Assembly: GCF_014280875.1 (NCBI RefSeq)
Contig: NZ_JACLAL010000001.1
Location: forward strand, 1-64,000
DNA from: Paenirhizobium daejeonense
Lineage (GTDB): Bacteria; Pseudomonadota; Alphaproteobacteria; Rhizobiales; Rhizobiaceae
DNA: 64,000 nucleotides
Direction: 5' to 3'
Shown here: positions 7,839 to 16,316 of the stretch, in pieces
How positions within the stretch are numbered: the first letter of the stretch is position 1
How the letters are laid out: every line of letters starts with the position of its first letter
Program-made: the position numbers and the translations under genes
The notes under the pieces: generated by a model
The model's database searches: none
What the model was told of the DNA's origin: nothing
What the model saw: only the letters and a program-made list of their open reading frames with translations

Positions 7839-9494
7839 ATGACCGCATTAGTGCAATCGCCCCTTTCTCCCGACAAGGATTGGTGGCGCGGCGCCGTGAT
7901 TTACCAGATCTATCCGCGCTCCTATCAGGATTCCAACGGTGACGGCATTGGTGACCTCAAGGGCATCACCGCCCGCCTGCCGCACATCGCCGAACTGGGT
8001 GCCGACGCGATCTGGATCTCGCCTTTCTTCACCTCGCCGATGAAGGATTTCGGCTACGACGTGTCCAATTATGTCGACGTCGACCCGATGTTCGGTACGC
8101 TTGCCGATTTCGACGGCCTGATCGCCGAGGCTCATCGCCTAGGTATCCGGGTGATGATCGACCTGGTGATTTCCCACACATCCGATCAGCATCCCTGGTT
8201 CGTCGAGAGCCGGTCGAGCCGGAGCAATCCGCGTTCGGACTGGTATGTCTGGGCCGATGCGAAGCCGGATGGCACGCCTCCGAACAACTGGCTGTCGATC
8301 TTCGGTGGTTCCGCATGGCACTGGGACCCGACCCGCATGCAGTACTACATGCACAACTTCCTGACCTCGCAACCGGATCTCAACCTGCATAATCCCGAGG
8401 TTCAGGACGCGGTTCTGGATGCGGTGCGCTTCTGGCTGAAGCGTGGGGTCGATGGTTTCCGTCTCGACACCATCAACTTCTACTTCCACGACAAACTCTT
8501 GCGCGACAACCCGGCGCTCGCTCCGGAACGCCGCAACGCCTCGACGGCGCCGGCGGTCAATCCCTACAACTTCCAGGAACATCTCTACGACAAGAACCGT
8601 CCTGAGAACCTTGAGTTCCTGAAGCGCTTCCGCGCCGTGCTCGAAGAGTTTCCGGCGATTGCGGCTGTCGGCGAGGTCGGCGACAGCCAGCGTGGTCTTG
8701 AGATCGTCGGCGAATACACATCCGGCAATGATAAGATGCAGATGTGCTATGCCTTCGAGTTCCTGGCGCCCGATCCGCTGACGCCGGCGCGCGTCGCCGA
8801 GGTGCAGCAGGACTTCGCCAAGGCAGCGCCGGAAGGCTGGGCCTGCTGGGCCTTTTCCAACCACGATGTCGTGCGTCACGTCACCCGTTGGGGAGCCGAT
8901 GTCGCCGATCAGGATGCATTCGCCAAGCAACTCGCCGCCATTCTGCTGACACAGCGCGGCTCGGCCTGCATCTACGAGGGTGAGGAACTGGGCCTCACCG
9001 AAGCCGATATCGCCTTCGAGGATTTGCAGGATCCCTACGGCATCCAGTTCTGGCCTGAGTTCAAGGGCCGCGACGGTTGCCGCACCCCGATGGTGTGGGA
9101 CAGCCATGCGGCCAAGGCAGGCTTTTCCACTGCCGAAAAGACCTGGCTTCCGATTCCTGTCGAGCACGTTATCAAGGCCGTCGATACCCAGCAGGGCAGG
9201 GAGGATTCCGTCCTGGAGCAGTATCGCCGCTTCCTCGCTTTCCGGCGTGGACATCCGGCCTTCGCCAAGGGTGACATCGCCTTCTATCCTGTCGATGGCA
9301 GTGTACTTCTTTATAGCCGCACGCTTGGCAACGAAACGGTTCTGTGCGTCTTCAACATGAGTGCGGAACCCGCCAACACCGTGCTTCCGGTCGGTGCCTG
9401 GCAGGCTCTGGAGGGGCATGGCTTTACGAGCACTATCGCAGACAACAAGGTAGAGCTTCCGGCCTGGGGCGCATATTTCGCGCGTCTGGCCTGA
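7839..9494 (+). CDS. aglA: Alpha-glucosidase, GH13 family
   Basis: The 551-residue cytosolic enzyme hydrolyses the imported alpha-glucosides to glucose and the second sugar. It is a GH13 barrel of the oligo-1,6-glucosidase/alpha-glucosidase type. Visible conserved regions are DAIWISPFF, MIDLVISHTSDQHPWF, the catalytic nucleophile D210 in GFRLDTIN, the general acid E279 in AVGEVGD, and D343 in FSNHDVVR. There is no signal peptide. It lies between the permease and ATPase genes, 51 bases behind aglG and 15 bases before aglK, and the intervening AAGGAAAGAG serves as its ribosome binding site. Substrate range among sucrose, maltose and trehalose cannot be told from the sequence. Confidence 0.93.
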   Translation: MTALVQSPLSPDKDWWRGAVIYQIYPRSYQDSNGDGIGDLKGITARLPHIAELGADAIWISPFFTSPMKDFGYDVSNYVDVDPMFGTLADFDGLIAEAHRLGIRVMIDLVISHTSDQHPWFVESRSSRSNPRSDWYVWADAKPDGTPPNNWLSIFGGSAWHWDPTRMQYYMHNFLTSQPDLNLHNPEVQDAVLDAVRFWLKRGVDGFRLDTINFYFHDKLLRDNPALAPERRNASTAPAVNPYNFQEHLYDKNRPENLEFLKRFRAVLEEFPAIAAVGEVGDSQRGLEIVGEYTSGNDKMQMCYAFEFLAPDPLTPARVAEVQQDFAKAAPEGWACWAFSNHDVVRHVTRWGADVADQDAFAKQLAAILLTQRGSACIYEGEELGLTEADIAFEDLQDPYGIQFWPEFKGRDGCRTPMVWDSHAAKAGFSTAEKTWLPIPVEHVIKAVDTQQGREDSVLEQYRRFLAFRRGHPAFAKGDIAFYPVDGSVLLYSRTLGNETVLCVFNMSAEPANTVLPVGAWQALEGHGFTSTIADNKVELPAWGAYFARLA

Positions 9495-9509
9495 TTGGGG
9501 AGGAAGACA

Positions 9510-10598
9510 ATGACGGGCCTCGTTCTGAAGGACATCCGCAAGACTTATGGGCAGGTGAAAGTCCTGCACGGCATCGATCTGGAAATTGCCGAAGGCGAAT
9601 TCGTCGTCTTCGTCGGTCCTTCTGGCTGCGGTAAGTCCACATTGCTGCGCATGATCGCCGGGCTGGAAGATATCACTGGCGGCGAGATGATCATCGACGG
9701 ACAGGTCGTCAACGACGTACCGCCCTCCCGGCGCGGCATCGCCATGGTCTTCCAGTCCTATGCGCTCTATCCGCATATGACGGTCTACGACAACATGGCC
9801 TTCGGCATGCGGATTGCCGGCGAAAGCCGCGAGGAGATCGAGCGCCGCGTCAAGAACGCGGCCGAGATCCTGCAGCTTACGCCCTATCTCGACCGTCTGC
9901 CGAAGGCGCTTTCCGGCGGCCAGCGCCAGCGTGTGGCCATCGGCCGCGCGATCTGCCGCAATCCGAAGGTCTTCCTCTTCGATGAGCCGCTGTCGAACCT
10001 CGACGCCGCCCTTCGTGTCGCGACCCGGCTTGAGATCGCCAAGCTCAACGAGAGCATGCCCGACACCACGATGATCTACGTTACCCACGATCAGGTGGAA
10101 GCGATGACGCTTGCCGACCGCATCGTCGTGCTGTCGGCTGGCCGTATCGAACAGGTGGGCGCGCCGCTCGAACTCTACGATCGTCCGGCCAACCTTTTTG
10201 TTGCCCGCTTCATCGGCTCTCCGGCGATGAACATCATGCCGGCAACCATCGCGACCGGCGGCAGCCAGACGACGATCAAGCTGCTCGACGGCACGTCTCT
10301 CGCCGTCGATATCGCAACGCCCGAGGCCGATGCCGGCAAGCAGGCTAGCTTCGGCGTGCGCCCGGAAGACATATCGATCGTCACAGGCGACGACTATCTT
10401 TTCGAGGGCACGGTTTCCATCGTCGAGCAGCTCGGCGAAGTCACGCTGATCTATGTCGATGGCCCCGTCGAAGATGAACCGATCACGGTCAAGCTGCCGG
10501 GCACGGTAGAGATCCGCAAGGGCGATCGCCTGCGGTTTGCGGCCGACCGGACCAAGTTGCATCTGTTTAACGCAGACGGTCATACTTATCGAAAATGA
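9510..10598 (+). CDS. aglK: Alpha-glucoside ABC transporter, ATP-binding protein
   Basis: The 362-residue MalK/UgpC-type ATPase powers the AglEFG importer. I start at ATG 9510, behind GGGGAGGA, giving [14 protein letters not shown]; an in-frame TTG at 9495 has no ribosome binding site of its own. Motifs are Walker [10 protein letters not shown] (residues 36-44), the Q-loop [11 protein letters not shown], the ABC signature [15 protein letters not shown] from about residue 134, Walker [14 protein letters not shown] from about residue 153 and the switch histidine in YVTHDQ. The last third is a regulatory TOBE-type domain ([10 protein letters not shown]). It is the last gene of the operon, and a hairpin follows it. 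Confidence 0.93.
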   Translation: MTGLVLKDIRKTYGQVKVLHGIDLEIAEGEFVVFVGPSGCGKSTLLRMIAGLEDITGGEMIIDGQVVNDVPPSRRGIAMVFQSYALYPHMTVYDNMAFGMRIAGESREEIERRVKNAAEILQLTPYLDRLPKALSGGQRQRVAIGRAICRNPKVFLFDEPLSNLDAALRVATRLEIAKLNESMPDTTMIYVTHDQVEAMTLADRIVVLSAGRIEQVGAPLELYDRPANLFVARFIGSPAMNIMPATIATGGSQTTIKLLDGTSLAVDIATPEADAGKQASFGVRPEDISIVTGDDYLFEGTVSIVEQLGEVTLIYVDGPVEDEPITVKLPGTVEIRKGDRLRFAADRTKLHLFNADGHTYRK

Positions 10599-10613
10599 TC
10601 CGGAAAAAGGTAA

Positions 10614-10645
10614 GGTTCCGTTTGCCCTGTCGACGACGGAACCTC
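10614..10645 (+). terminator. Hairpin at the end of the agl operon
   Basis: The arms AGGTTCCGT and ACGGAACCT pair perfectly, 15 bases after the aglK stop, followed by CTTTGG. The T-run is short, so termination may be partial. Confidence 0.5.
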
Positions 10646-10741
10646 TTTGGGGATCAACTCCAAGCCTTTCTCAATACCATCTGTTAAATTCCGGCTGCTA
10701 GATTGTTCCCAACAAGAACTGAAAAGCCAGGCGGGACGGAA

Positions 10742-11134
10742 ATGCGTGCCAATTACCTGAAACGTGAAGAGTCTTTCATGTATGACCGCGAAGCGCGGTT
10801 CCCGATGGAAGACACGATGAATGCCGCGCGGATCGAGTATACCGAGAAGGGCGTGATGCACATGGCGGCACGCCGTTGCGACGTCATCCGCATCTCTGTT
10901 TCAGGGGCAGTGATCGGTCTTCTCACCCAGTACAATCTCCCGCAGCAGTTCTATCTCGATATTCCCGATGCCCGCATCACCAAGATCGGTTGCCTGCTGA
11001 TGAAGGTCTTTGCCAACAACACCGCCGAAGTCCGTTTCCTGCGTCTTCTCAACCAGAAGGAACTCGATCGTATCTTCATCTTCTCCACCCATCCGGCGCA
11101 CAAGGACAAGGTGATGGACGTCCGTTCCTGGTAA
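10742..11134 (+). CDS. PilZ-like small protein
   Basis: The 130-residue soluble protein has a segment ARRCDVIRISVSGAVIGL at about residues 40-57 that resembles the RxxxR...(D/N)xSxxG c-di-GMP binding signature of PilZ domains, though in a degenerate form: the residue usually D or N is I/S here and only one arginine pair is evident. The rest (QFYLDIPDARITKIGCLLMKVFANNTAEVRFL) looks like the beta-barrel of a small PilZ domain. I chose the ATG at 10742 behind GGGACGGA; an earlier in-frame ATG at 10703 would add 13 residues. It is followed by a strong terminator and appears to be monocistronic. c-di-GMP binding is uncertain because of the altered motif. Confidence 0.65.
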   Translation: MRANYLKREESFMYDREARFPMEDTMNAARIEYTEKGVMHMAARRCDVIRISVSGAVIGLLTQYNLPQQFYLDIPDARITKIGCLLMKVFANNTAEVRFLRLLNQKELDRIFIFSTHPAHKDKVMDVRSW

Positions 11135-11153
11135 GTCATTGCTGACATTATTC

Positions 11154-11200
11154 GCGAAAGGCCGGCGGGATGGAAGCCCTGCCGGCCTTTCGCTTTTCTT
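11154..11200 (+). terminator. Rho-independent terminator after the PilZ-like gene
   Basis: GCGAAAGGCCGGC pairs perfectly with GCCGGCCTTTCGC over 13 bases, and the stem extends further inward through GGG/CCC-type pairs. It is followed directly by TTTTCTT. It lies 20 bases after the stop codon of the preceding gene. Confidence 0.85.
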
Positions 11201-11281
11201 GATCGCTCTTCGCCTTTTCTGACTCGACTTTCCGAACGAACACCGGAATCCTCCCGCACGGACAGATGCAAGGAGATCGCC

Positions 11282-11983
11282 ATGTCGGATAAAGTCGCAA
11301 TCATCACCGCCGGCGGAAGCGGCATGGGCGCCGCCGCCGCCAAAAGGCTTGCTGCCGATGGCTTCAAGGTCGCCATCCTGTCGTCGTCCGGCAAGGGCGA
11401 AGCGCTGGCCAAGGAGCTTGGCGGTCTCGGCGTCACCGGTTCCAACCAGTCCAATGACGACCTGAAGCGTCTCGTCGATGAAACGCTTGCCCGTTTTGGC
11501 CGTATCGACGTGCTCGTCAACAGTGCCGGCCATGGTCCGCGCGCCCAGATCCTCGAAATCACCGACGAGGACTGGCACAAGGGCATCGACACCTATCTGC
11601 TCAACGTCATCCGTCCGACCCGGCTGGTGACGCCGGTCATGCAGAAGCAGAAGTCTGGCGTCATCATCAATATCTCGACTGCCTGGGCTTTCGAGCCGAG
11701 CGCGATGTTCCCGACCTCCGCCGTGGCGCGGGCGGGGCTTGCTGCCTTCACCAAGATCTTTGCCGATACCTACGCGCCAGAGAACATCCGCATGAACAAC
11801 GTTCTGCCGGGCTGGATCGACAGCCTGCCGGGTACGGAGGAGCGTCGCGAAAGCGTGCCGATGCAGCGCTACGGCAAGTCCGAGGAGATCGCCGCGACAG
11901 TTGCCTTCCTGGCTTCCGAGGGAGCGGGTTACATCACCGGCCAGAACATCCGCGTCGATGGCGGCTTGACGAGAGCGGTTTGA
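11282..11983 (+). CDS. Short-chain dehydrogenase/reductase
   Basis: The 233-residue protein is a classical SDR with the dinucleotide motif TAGGSGMGAA (residues 9-18, TGxxxGxG type), the NSAG motif (LVNSAGHG), a catalytic serine in INISTAWAF and a C-terminal ITGQNIRVDGG. The usual active-site YxxxK is not seen in that form: after INIST the sequence reads SAVARAGLAAFTK, where an alanine replaces the tyrosine four residues before the position normally held by lysine, and that lysine is also absent. The reductase activity is therefore doubtful or atypical. It has an excellent ribosome binding site (AAGGAG) and its own terminator. Substrate is unknown. Confidence 0.85.
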   Translation: MSDKVAIITAGGSGMGAAAAKRLAADGFKVAILSSSGKGEALAKELGGLGVTGSNQSNDDLKRLVDETLARFGRIDVLVNSAGHGPRAQILEITDEDWHKGIDTYLLNVIRPTRLVTPVMQKQKSGVIINISTAWAFEPSAMFPTSAVARAGLAAFTKIFADTYAPENIRMNNVLPGWIDSLPGTEERRESVPMQRYGKSEEIAATVAFLASEGAGYITGQNIRVDGGLTRAV

Positions 11984-12014
11984 GGATACTCTCGCCTGCG
12001 GCTCATTAACGCGA

Positions 12015-12040
12015 GGCGACGGCATCCTGCCGCCGCCTTC
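12015..12040 (+). terminator. Terminator after the SDR gene
   Basis: GGCGACGGC pairs with GCCGCCGCC with a single A-C mismatch around a five-base loop, and TTCTTGTTGCCTTTT follows. It lies 31 bases after the SDR stop codon. Confidence 0.6.
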
Positions 12041-12238
12041 TTGTTGCCTTTTGCGGCATGCATCAAGATTTCGCGCGCCGTAAACCTCTTGGTTACCAAG
12101 TTTCTTCATTGTTTAGCATGTCCGGCAGGGATCGGGACGGCCGCAGGAAATGGTGGCGGTTCCTCGTCCGGGACGTGTAACGCCGCGTGTGCCATGACGG
12201 CCGCCGGTGATGTGAGGTTTTTGGTAGCGAGTAAGAGT

Positions 12239-13570
12239 ATGGCGTCCTCTGGCAAGTCAGACACGCGTGGCATTGCGCCGCGCGGCAGTGCTCCCCGTGC
12301 ATCGAACCGCACGTCGTCGGCTCGACAGTCCTGGTCCAGGCCGACGATCATCGGCGTCGGCGCCGCACTTGGCCTCTGGGCCACCGCTGCGATCGCGACC
12401 GTGCACATGTTCACCTCCGGTCCGTCATCGACATCCACCATCCGTCTTGAAAGCGCACGGATCACGCCTGTTCCGGCAGTGCGGACGGATAGCAAGTCGG
12501 ACAGGCGGGCGACCGTTACTGCGAACGCCATCAATTTCGCCGCCATGGAAGAGGCGCGTGCGAGGCTCGCCGCCGCAATCGCGGATACCGACGACGTCGA
12601 CCTCCTCATGCTGCCGGCCTCCATGCAGTTGGCATCGGTCGAAAAGTCGGACCGGCTCGATCTCGTCGGCTTTGACTATGCAAGCAACCCGCAGGCTCTC
12701 GATGGCTTGAGGCGCGATCTTGCGGCGGCCGTTGCCGAGCGTACCGCTCTGCAGCTCGCTGCCGCTGCCGAAGCCGAGAAGCAAAAGACAGTACAGGCCG
12801 CTGATCCGGTCATGACCGCTTCGATTGCGCCCGCCACCGCCACCGCTGCGACTGGTCCCGCGCTTGCCTATGCGGCGGCCATGCCGGCGAAGGAAGTCGT
12901 TCCGATGGGGGTGGATCCTCGCGAACAGCCCTTCGTCGAATTGCTTTCCGAACCCGCGATCAACGATCATGAGGAACTGCCTGACGGCGGCCCGATGCCG
13001 ACGGCAAAGCCCGGTCAGCCGGCCGTGTCTCCCGCCAAGCCGGCTGGCCGCAGGCAGAAACCCGCGACCGTCGAGCTCGCTTACGCAAAGCCCGGCAACC
13101 CGCTCGTCATGGATGACGAGGAGGATCGTCCGTCGCTCTTCTCGCGCAAGCCGAAGCTGCCGGGTAGGGGCGTTGCCGTCTATGACATTTCCGCGGGCAT
13201 TGTTCACATGCCGAACGGCGAGAAGCTCGAGGCCCATTCCGGCCGCGCTCAGATGCGCGATGATCCGCGCTTCGTGCACATGAAGAACCGCGGCCCCACG
13301 CCGCCGAACGTCTATAGCCTGCGCATGCGCGAAGCCCGTTTCCACGGCATCGAAGCAATCCGCATGACTCCGGTCGGCGACGCAAAGATGTATGGCCGCG
13401 ATGGCTTCCTCACCCACACCTATCTGCTGCGCACGCGTGGCGACTCCTCCGGCTGCGTGGTGTTCGAGGACTACAACCGCTTCCTGAATGCCTTCAAACG
13501 GGGCGAGGTCAAGACACTCATCGTGGTGCCGCGCATGACGGAACTGCCGAAATACGTTGCGATGATGTGA
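12239..13570 (+). CDS. Membrane-anchored DUF2778 (Tlde1-like) protein
   Basis: The protein has one transmembrane segment near the N terminus (TIIGVGAALGLWATAAIATV), a long low-complexity alanine- and proline-rich periplasmic linker, and a C-terminal domain of about 130 residues starting near VAVYDISAGIVHMPNG. That domain carries GPTPPNVYSL and the motif DSSGCVVFEDYNRFLNAF, with FHGIEAIRM before it. I recognise this as the DUF2778 family, which includes the Tlde1 L,D-transpeptidase-related effectors and envelope proteins of rhizobia. The SSGC cysteine and an upstream histidine (H in RFHGIEA) would be the active-site pair. The start is uncertain: ATG 12239 gives 443 residues, ATG 12194 gives 458, and neither has a strong ribosome binding site. 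No type VI secretion genes are in the window, so an envelope role is more likely than an effector role. Confidence 0.7.
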   Translation: MASSGKSDTRGIAPRGSAPRASNRTSSARQSWSRPTIIGVGAALGLWATAAIATVHMFTSGPSSTSTIRLESARITPVPAVRTDSKSDRRATVTANAINFAAMEEARARLAAAIADTDDVDLLMLPASMQLASVEKSDRLDLVGFDYASNPQALDGLRRDLAAAVAERTALQLAAAAEAEKQKTVQAADPVMTASIAPATATAATGPALAYAAAMPAKEVVPMGVDPREQPFVELLSEPAINDHEELPDGGPMPTAKPGQPAVSPAKPAGRRQKPATVELAYAKPGNPLVMDDEEDRPSLFSRKPKLPGRGVAVYDISAGIVHMPNGEKLEAHSGRAQMRDDPRFVHMKNRGPTPPNVYSLRMREARFHGIEAIRMTPVGDAKMYGRDGFLTHTYLLRTRGDSSGCVVFEDYNRFLNAFKRGEVKTLIVVPRMTELPKYVAMM

Positions 13571-13592
13571 GACGGAGAGGTCCGCCATACCG

Positions 13593-14027
13593 TCACGATC
13601 TGTCGGGACCATCAGAGGCTTTATCGCATGGGGACCAGGGGCGTCCGCGCAGGCGCCTGTCGTAACGGGGCAGCTTGACCAGCCCCAGTCGTTCCCGGAG
13701 GTACGGTAGCTGCGTCATGCAGCGCCGAAAGCTCGCCTCGTCGATCTCGGCCAGGCACAGGGGCAGTCGGGAAACGGCGTCTCCGGAAAAACCGAGCATG
13801 CGCTGCGCCTCGACGGCGACGGCCTGATATGCGCTCGGCACCATAGGCCCGCTGCAGCCCTCATCCCGACGGCACTTGCGAATGCGGCACTGATAGGGAG
13901 CGGCGGCAAGCGTCGCGGCCAGACGAACCTCCCGCTCATGCACGTCCGTCCGCCAGAGTTCATGGGTTCGCCGGACGGCGCCCTCATCATTATCGCTTCT
14001 GTCGTTCTGGTTCTTGTCGCTGCGCAT
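13593..14027 (-). CDS. Hypothetical protein, 144 residues
   Basis: I do not recognise a named family. I start at ATG 14027, which has GAAGGAGA eight bases upstream; the frame extends further upstream but without conserved character. The product is basic, soluble, and has four cysteines in a cluster, PYQCRIRKCRRDEGCSGP plus a later CLAE and RRCM. The cluster could bind a metal or could be a short zinc-ribbon-like motif. Proteins with this CxIRxCRR pattern occur in other rhizobia as far as I recall. It is convergent with the DUF2778 gene (22 bases apart). Confidence 0.6.
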   Translation of the reverse strand: MRSDKNQNDRSDNDEGAVRRTHELWRTDVHEREVRLAATLAAAPYQCRIRKCRRDEGCSGPMVPSAYQAVAVEAQRMLGFSGDAVSRLPLCLAEIDEASFRRCMTQLPYLRERLGLVKLPRYDRRLRGRPWSPCDKASDGPDRS

Positions 14028-14514
14028 GACTTCTCCTTCACGCGAGCCGGAGGCCCCGTGTCGTGCTGGATTTCGATGTCCCTCCCTGCGGAAGGGTCGG
14101 TCGGGGCGCTGGAAGCTGCCTCGTAAAGTAAAAATAAGTGACACCTTCCGGCGCCCCGTTCGGTGTGTTTTTCCGGACGAACTCGGTCTCTCTGCGCGGA
14201 TGACGGCACCTTTCCAGGGTTGCGCTCGCGAACATTTTCGTTCGTGACGCCACGAAAGGCCGTTTTGGCGGCCAGTCGCCGGTCCAGTCATGTGTGCCCT
14301 GCAGGCACGCCCCGCCCTGTTTCAGGCGAGAGGGAGACCATTCTCATCCAGCCCCCGGAGCCTGTTCCGCGTTTCGAACAGACACCCGGATCACCGGTCC
14401 CGCCTCGCCGGCAACGCAAGCCGGTGTAACCGCGACGGGACGGATGGATTGTAGGCACGGACGCTAGGGGCGGGGATTTGGAGGGAAAACGGGGAAGAAA
14501 GAGGGCGTTCTTGA
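14028..14514. other. Stretch without a supported gene next to the IS remnant
   Basis: The bases hold the promoter region of the small hypothetical gene and then sequence with no recognisable coding content on either strand. Open frames here look like chance frames in high-GC DNA. The segment may include decayed parts of the transposase remnant that follows. Confidence 0.4.
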
Positions 14515-14815
14515 CCGCCCGCGCGGGCGTGGATTTTTGTCGTAAAACCGCCGCGTGATCGACCAAAAGCCTTCTGACAAGTCCCCCTCTAGCGCCCGCA
14601 GCCTGCGAGTGGCCGCGAACCGTGGTGCTGTCGATCATGTGCTGCCAGTCATCCGTCAGCCCCAGTTCGACCGGGTTGCAAGGAGTGCATCGCACACGCA
14701 CTGTTCGGCCCCAGCGGCGGAAGCGGATATAGACGGAATTCCACTCGCCGTAACGCTCATGCATGTCGCGCCAGGGGCATCCGACCCTAAGAACATCCTT
14801 CTCGGGATTTGGGAA
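14515..14815 (-). pseudogene. Frameshifted IS5-family (IS427-like) transposase remnant
   Basis: Read on the minus strand, three pieces of an IS5-family DDE transposase follow each other in different frames. The first is CPWRDMHERYGEWNSVY and FRRW; one base is gained and the frame becomes AEQCVCDALLAT; it returns to give LGLTDDWQHMIDSTTVRGHS and AAGARGG; and it shifts again to give AFGRSRGGFTTKIHARA. HMIDSTTVRGH contains the first catalytic aspartate of the family. The N-terminal start and the C-terminal half with the later D and E are missing. No terminal inverted repeats were found. It is an old, non-functional fragment. Confidence 0.8.
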
Positions 14816-15020
14816 TCCGCTTGGGTAACAGGACCCAGGTCAGATTAACTCCGTCTTCGAGACAGTACACTGACGCCTACGGCCTGCCTCGTGATCGCAC
14901 CAGAGTGAGAATGCTCCGGCCTGATCGGCAGTCGCCGCCAACGAGGCTATCACGCGCCGCTCCAAAGCGATCTCAAACAGCCAGACGGAAATGCCACTTG
15001 ACAACGATATAGTCATGCGC

Positions 15021-15061
15021 GATTGTACCGATCGGTAAAGTAATTACCAATCGGTACAATC
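15021..15061. promoter_or_regulatory. Large inverted repeat, probable TetR operator
   Basis: Two 18-base arms, GATTGTACCGATCGGTAA and TTACCAATCGGTACAATC, are inverted around a five-base spacer with a single mismatch. Each arm also contains a smaller palindrome of the form ACCGATCGGT (the right arm ACCAATCGGT). It lies 26 bases upstream of the DUF1348 gene that is co-transcribed with a TetR-family regulator, so it is very likely the operator for that regulator, with room for two dimers. Confidence 0.75.
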
Positions 15062-15086
15062 ATCTCAACTGGACAAGGAACTGAAG

Positions 15087-15551
15087 ATGTCACGTCCCCC
15101 GCTTCCCCCTTTCACTCGCGAAACCGCCATCGAAAAGGTTCGGCTGGCCGAAGACGGCTGGAACTCTCGAGACGCGGCCAAAGTCGCTCTGGCCTATACG
15201 CTCGACACTCGCTGGCGGAACCGCGTCGAGTTCGCGAGCAATCGCGAAGAAGCTCAGGCATTTCTGACACGTAAGTGGAACAAGGAGCACGAATACCGCC
15301 TCATAAAGGAGCTTTGGGCTTTCACCGGTAACCGCATCGCGGTACGCTACGCTTATGAATATCGCGACGATGGTGGCCGCTGGTACCGCGCTTATGGCAA
15401 CGAGAACTGGGAATTCGCAGAGGACGGCCTGATGGCGCACAGACACGCGAGCATCAATGAAATGCCGATTGCTGAAAGCGATCGTTTGTTCCACTGGCCT
15501 CTTGGCCGTCGGCCGGATGGTCACGCCGGCCTCAGCGATCTGGGCCTCTAA
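15087..15551 (+). CDS. DUF1348 / NTF2-like (SnoaL-fold) protein
   Basis: The 154-residue protein belongs to the DUF1348 branch of NTF2-like small alpha+beta barrels. Characteristic stretches are [48 protein letters not shown] and [13 protein letters not shown], ending with HASINEMPI. The biochemical function of the family is not established; members commonly sit beside TetR regulators or oxidoreductases, as here. It begins 26 bases after the inverted repeat at 15021-15061 and ends two bases before the TetR start, so the two form one operon. It is a likely response gene for a small hydrophobic or electrophilic compound, but that is inference. Confidence 0.85.
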   Translation: MSRPPLPPFTRETAIEKVRLAEDGWNSRDAAKVALAYTLDTRWRNRVEFASNREEAQAFLTRKWNKEHEYRLIKELWAFTGNRIAVRYAYEYRDDGGRWYRAYGNENWEFAEDGLMAHRHASINEMPIAESDRLFHWPLGRRPDGHAGLSDLGL

Positions 15552-15553
15552 TC

Positions 15554-16177
15554 ATGGCCCGCATGGTCGCTGAAAGAGCCGACGCCATAGCCCCGTTGGC
15601 CGAAGTTTTCCGCGAACATGGCTATGAAGGCGCAAGCCTTGCCTTGATCGGCAAGGCTACCGGCCTCGGCAAGGGCAGCCTCTACCACTTCTTCCCGAAC
15701 GGAAAGGAAGAGATGGTGCGGGCTGTTCTCGACGATATCGGCCAATGGTTCGAGGATGCCGTATATTCCCCGTTGCGTAACGAGAGCGATGTTAATGGCG
15801 CCATCGGTGCAATGCTCGCCTCGACGGACCAATATTTCAGGTCCGGCAGGCGCGTGTGCCTCGTCGGCGCCTTGGCAGTCGCCAATACGCGTGACCTCTT
15901 CGCGCAAGCCATCCGAGGTTATTTCGTAGCTTGGGTGGACGCCTTGCAGTCAGCGCTTATTCGGCAGGGCCGTGATGCCGATCAATCGCGCATCCTCGCG
16001 GAAGAGGCCGTTCTTGCTATTCAAGGAGCAATTGTTCTTTCTCGGGCAATGGATGATCCGGCCGTTTTTCAACGGGCTATCGACCGACTTCGGGGGCGAT
16101 TGTTGATCGAAAACGATACCTCTAACAACAAGGGCACAATCGACGGTTCACCGCAAAATGAAGGTTGGCTTGTCTGA
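15554..16177 (+). CDS. TetR/AcrR-family transcriptional regulator
   Basis: The 207-residue protein has an N-terminal TetR helix-turn-helix: FREHGYEGASLALIGKATGL followed by GKGSLYHFFPNGKEEM (about residues 17-55). The rest is an all-helical ligand-binding domain with C-terminal similarity to the YxaF/LmrA subgroup (VCLVGALAV). The ATG lies two bases after the DUF1348 stop. It probably represses its own operon through the inverted repeat at 15021-15061. The ligand is unknown. Confidence 0.88.
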   Translation: MARMVAERADAIAPLAEVFREHGYEGASLALIGKATGLGKGSLYHFFPNGKEEMVRAVLDDIGQWFEDAVYSPLRNESDVNGAIGAMLASTDQYFRSGRRVCLVGALAVANTRDLFAQAIRGYFVAWVDALQSALIRQGRDADQSRILAEEAVLAIQGAIVLSRAMDDPAVFQRAIDRLRGRLLIENDTSNNKGTIDGSPQNEGWLV

Positions 16178-16316
16178 GATCAGCGGAGATATCGACACAG
16201 CGCCGGAGTAGCGGGATCTCGGGCATTCTCGTCACTCCACGAACGGCCAAAGGCCATCGGCAGCGTCTCAGCAATGCGTCCGCAGGGAGACGGGATCGAA
16301 CGCCCAGGGTCACAGA

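Noticed and set aside
8139..10583. Open frame of about 814 codons on the minus strand, opposite aglA and aglK
   Set aside because: It is antisense to two clearly recognised genes, has no family features, and long antisense frames are expected in GC-rich coding DNA.
14163..14429. Small open frame next to the transposase remnant, considered as a gene
   Set aside because: It has no ribosome binding site and no protein-like character; it lies in decayed sequence.
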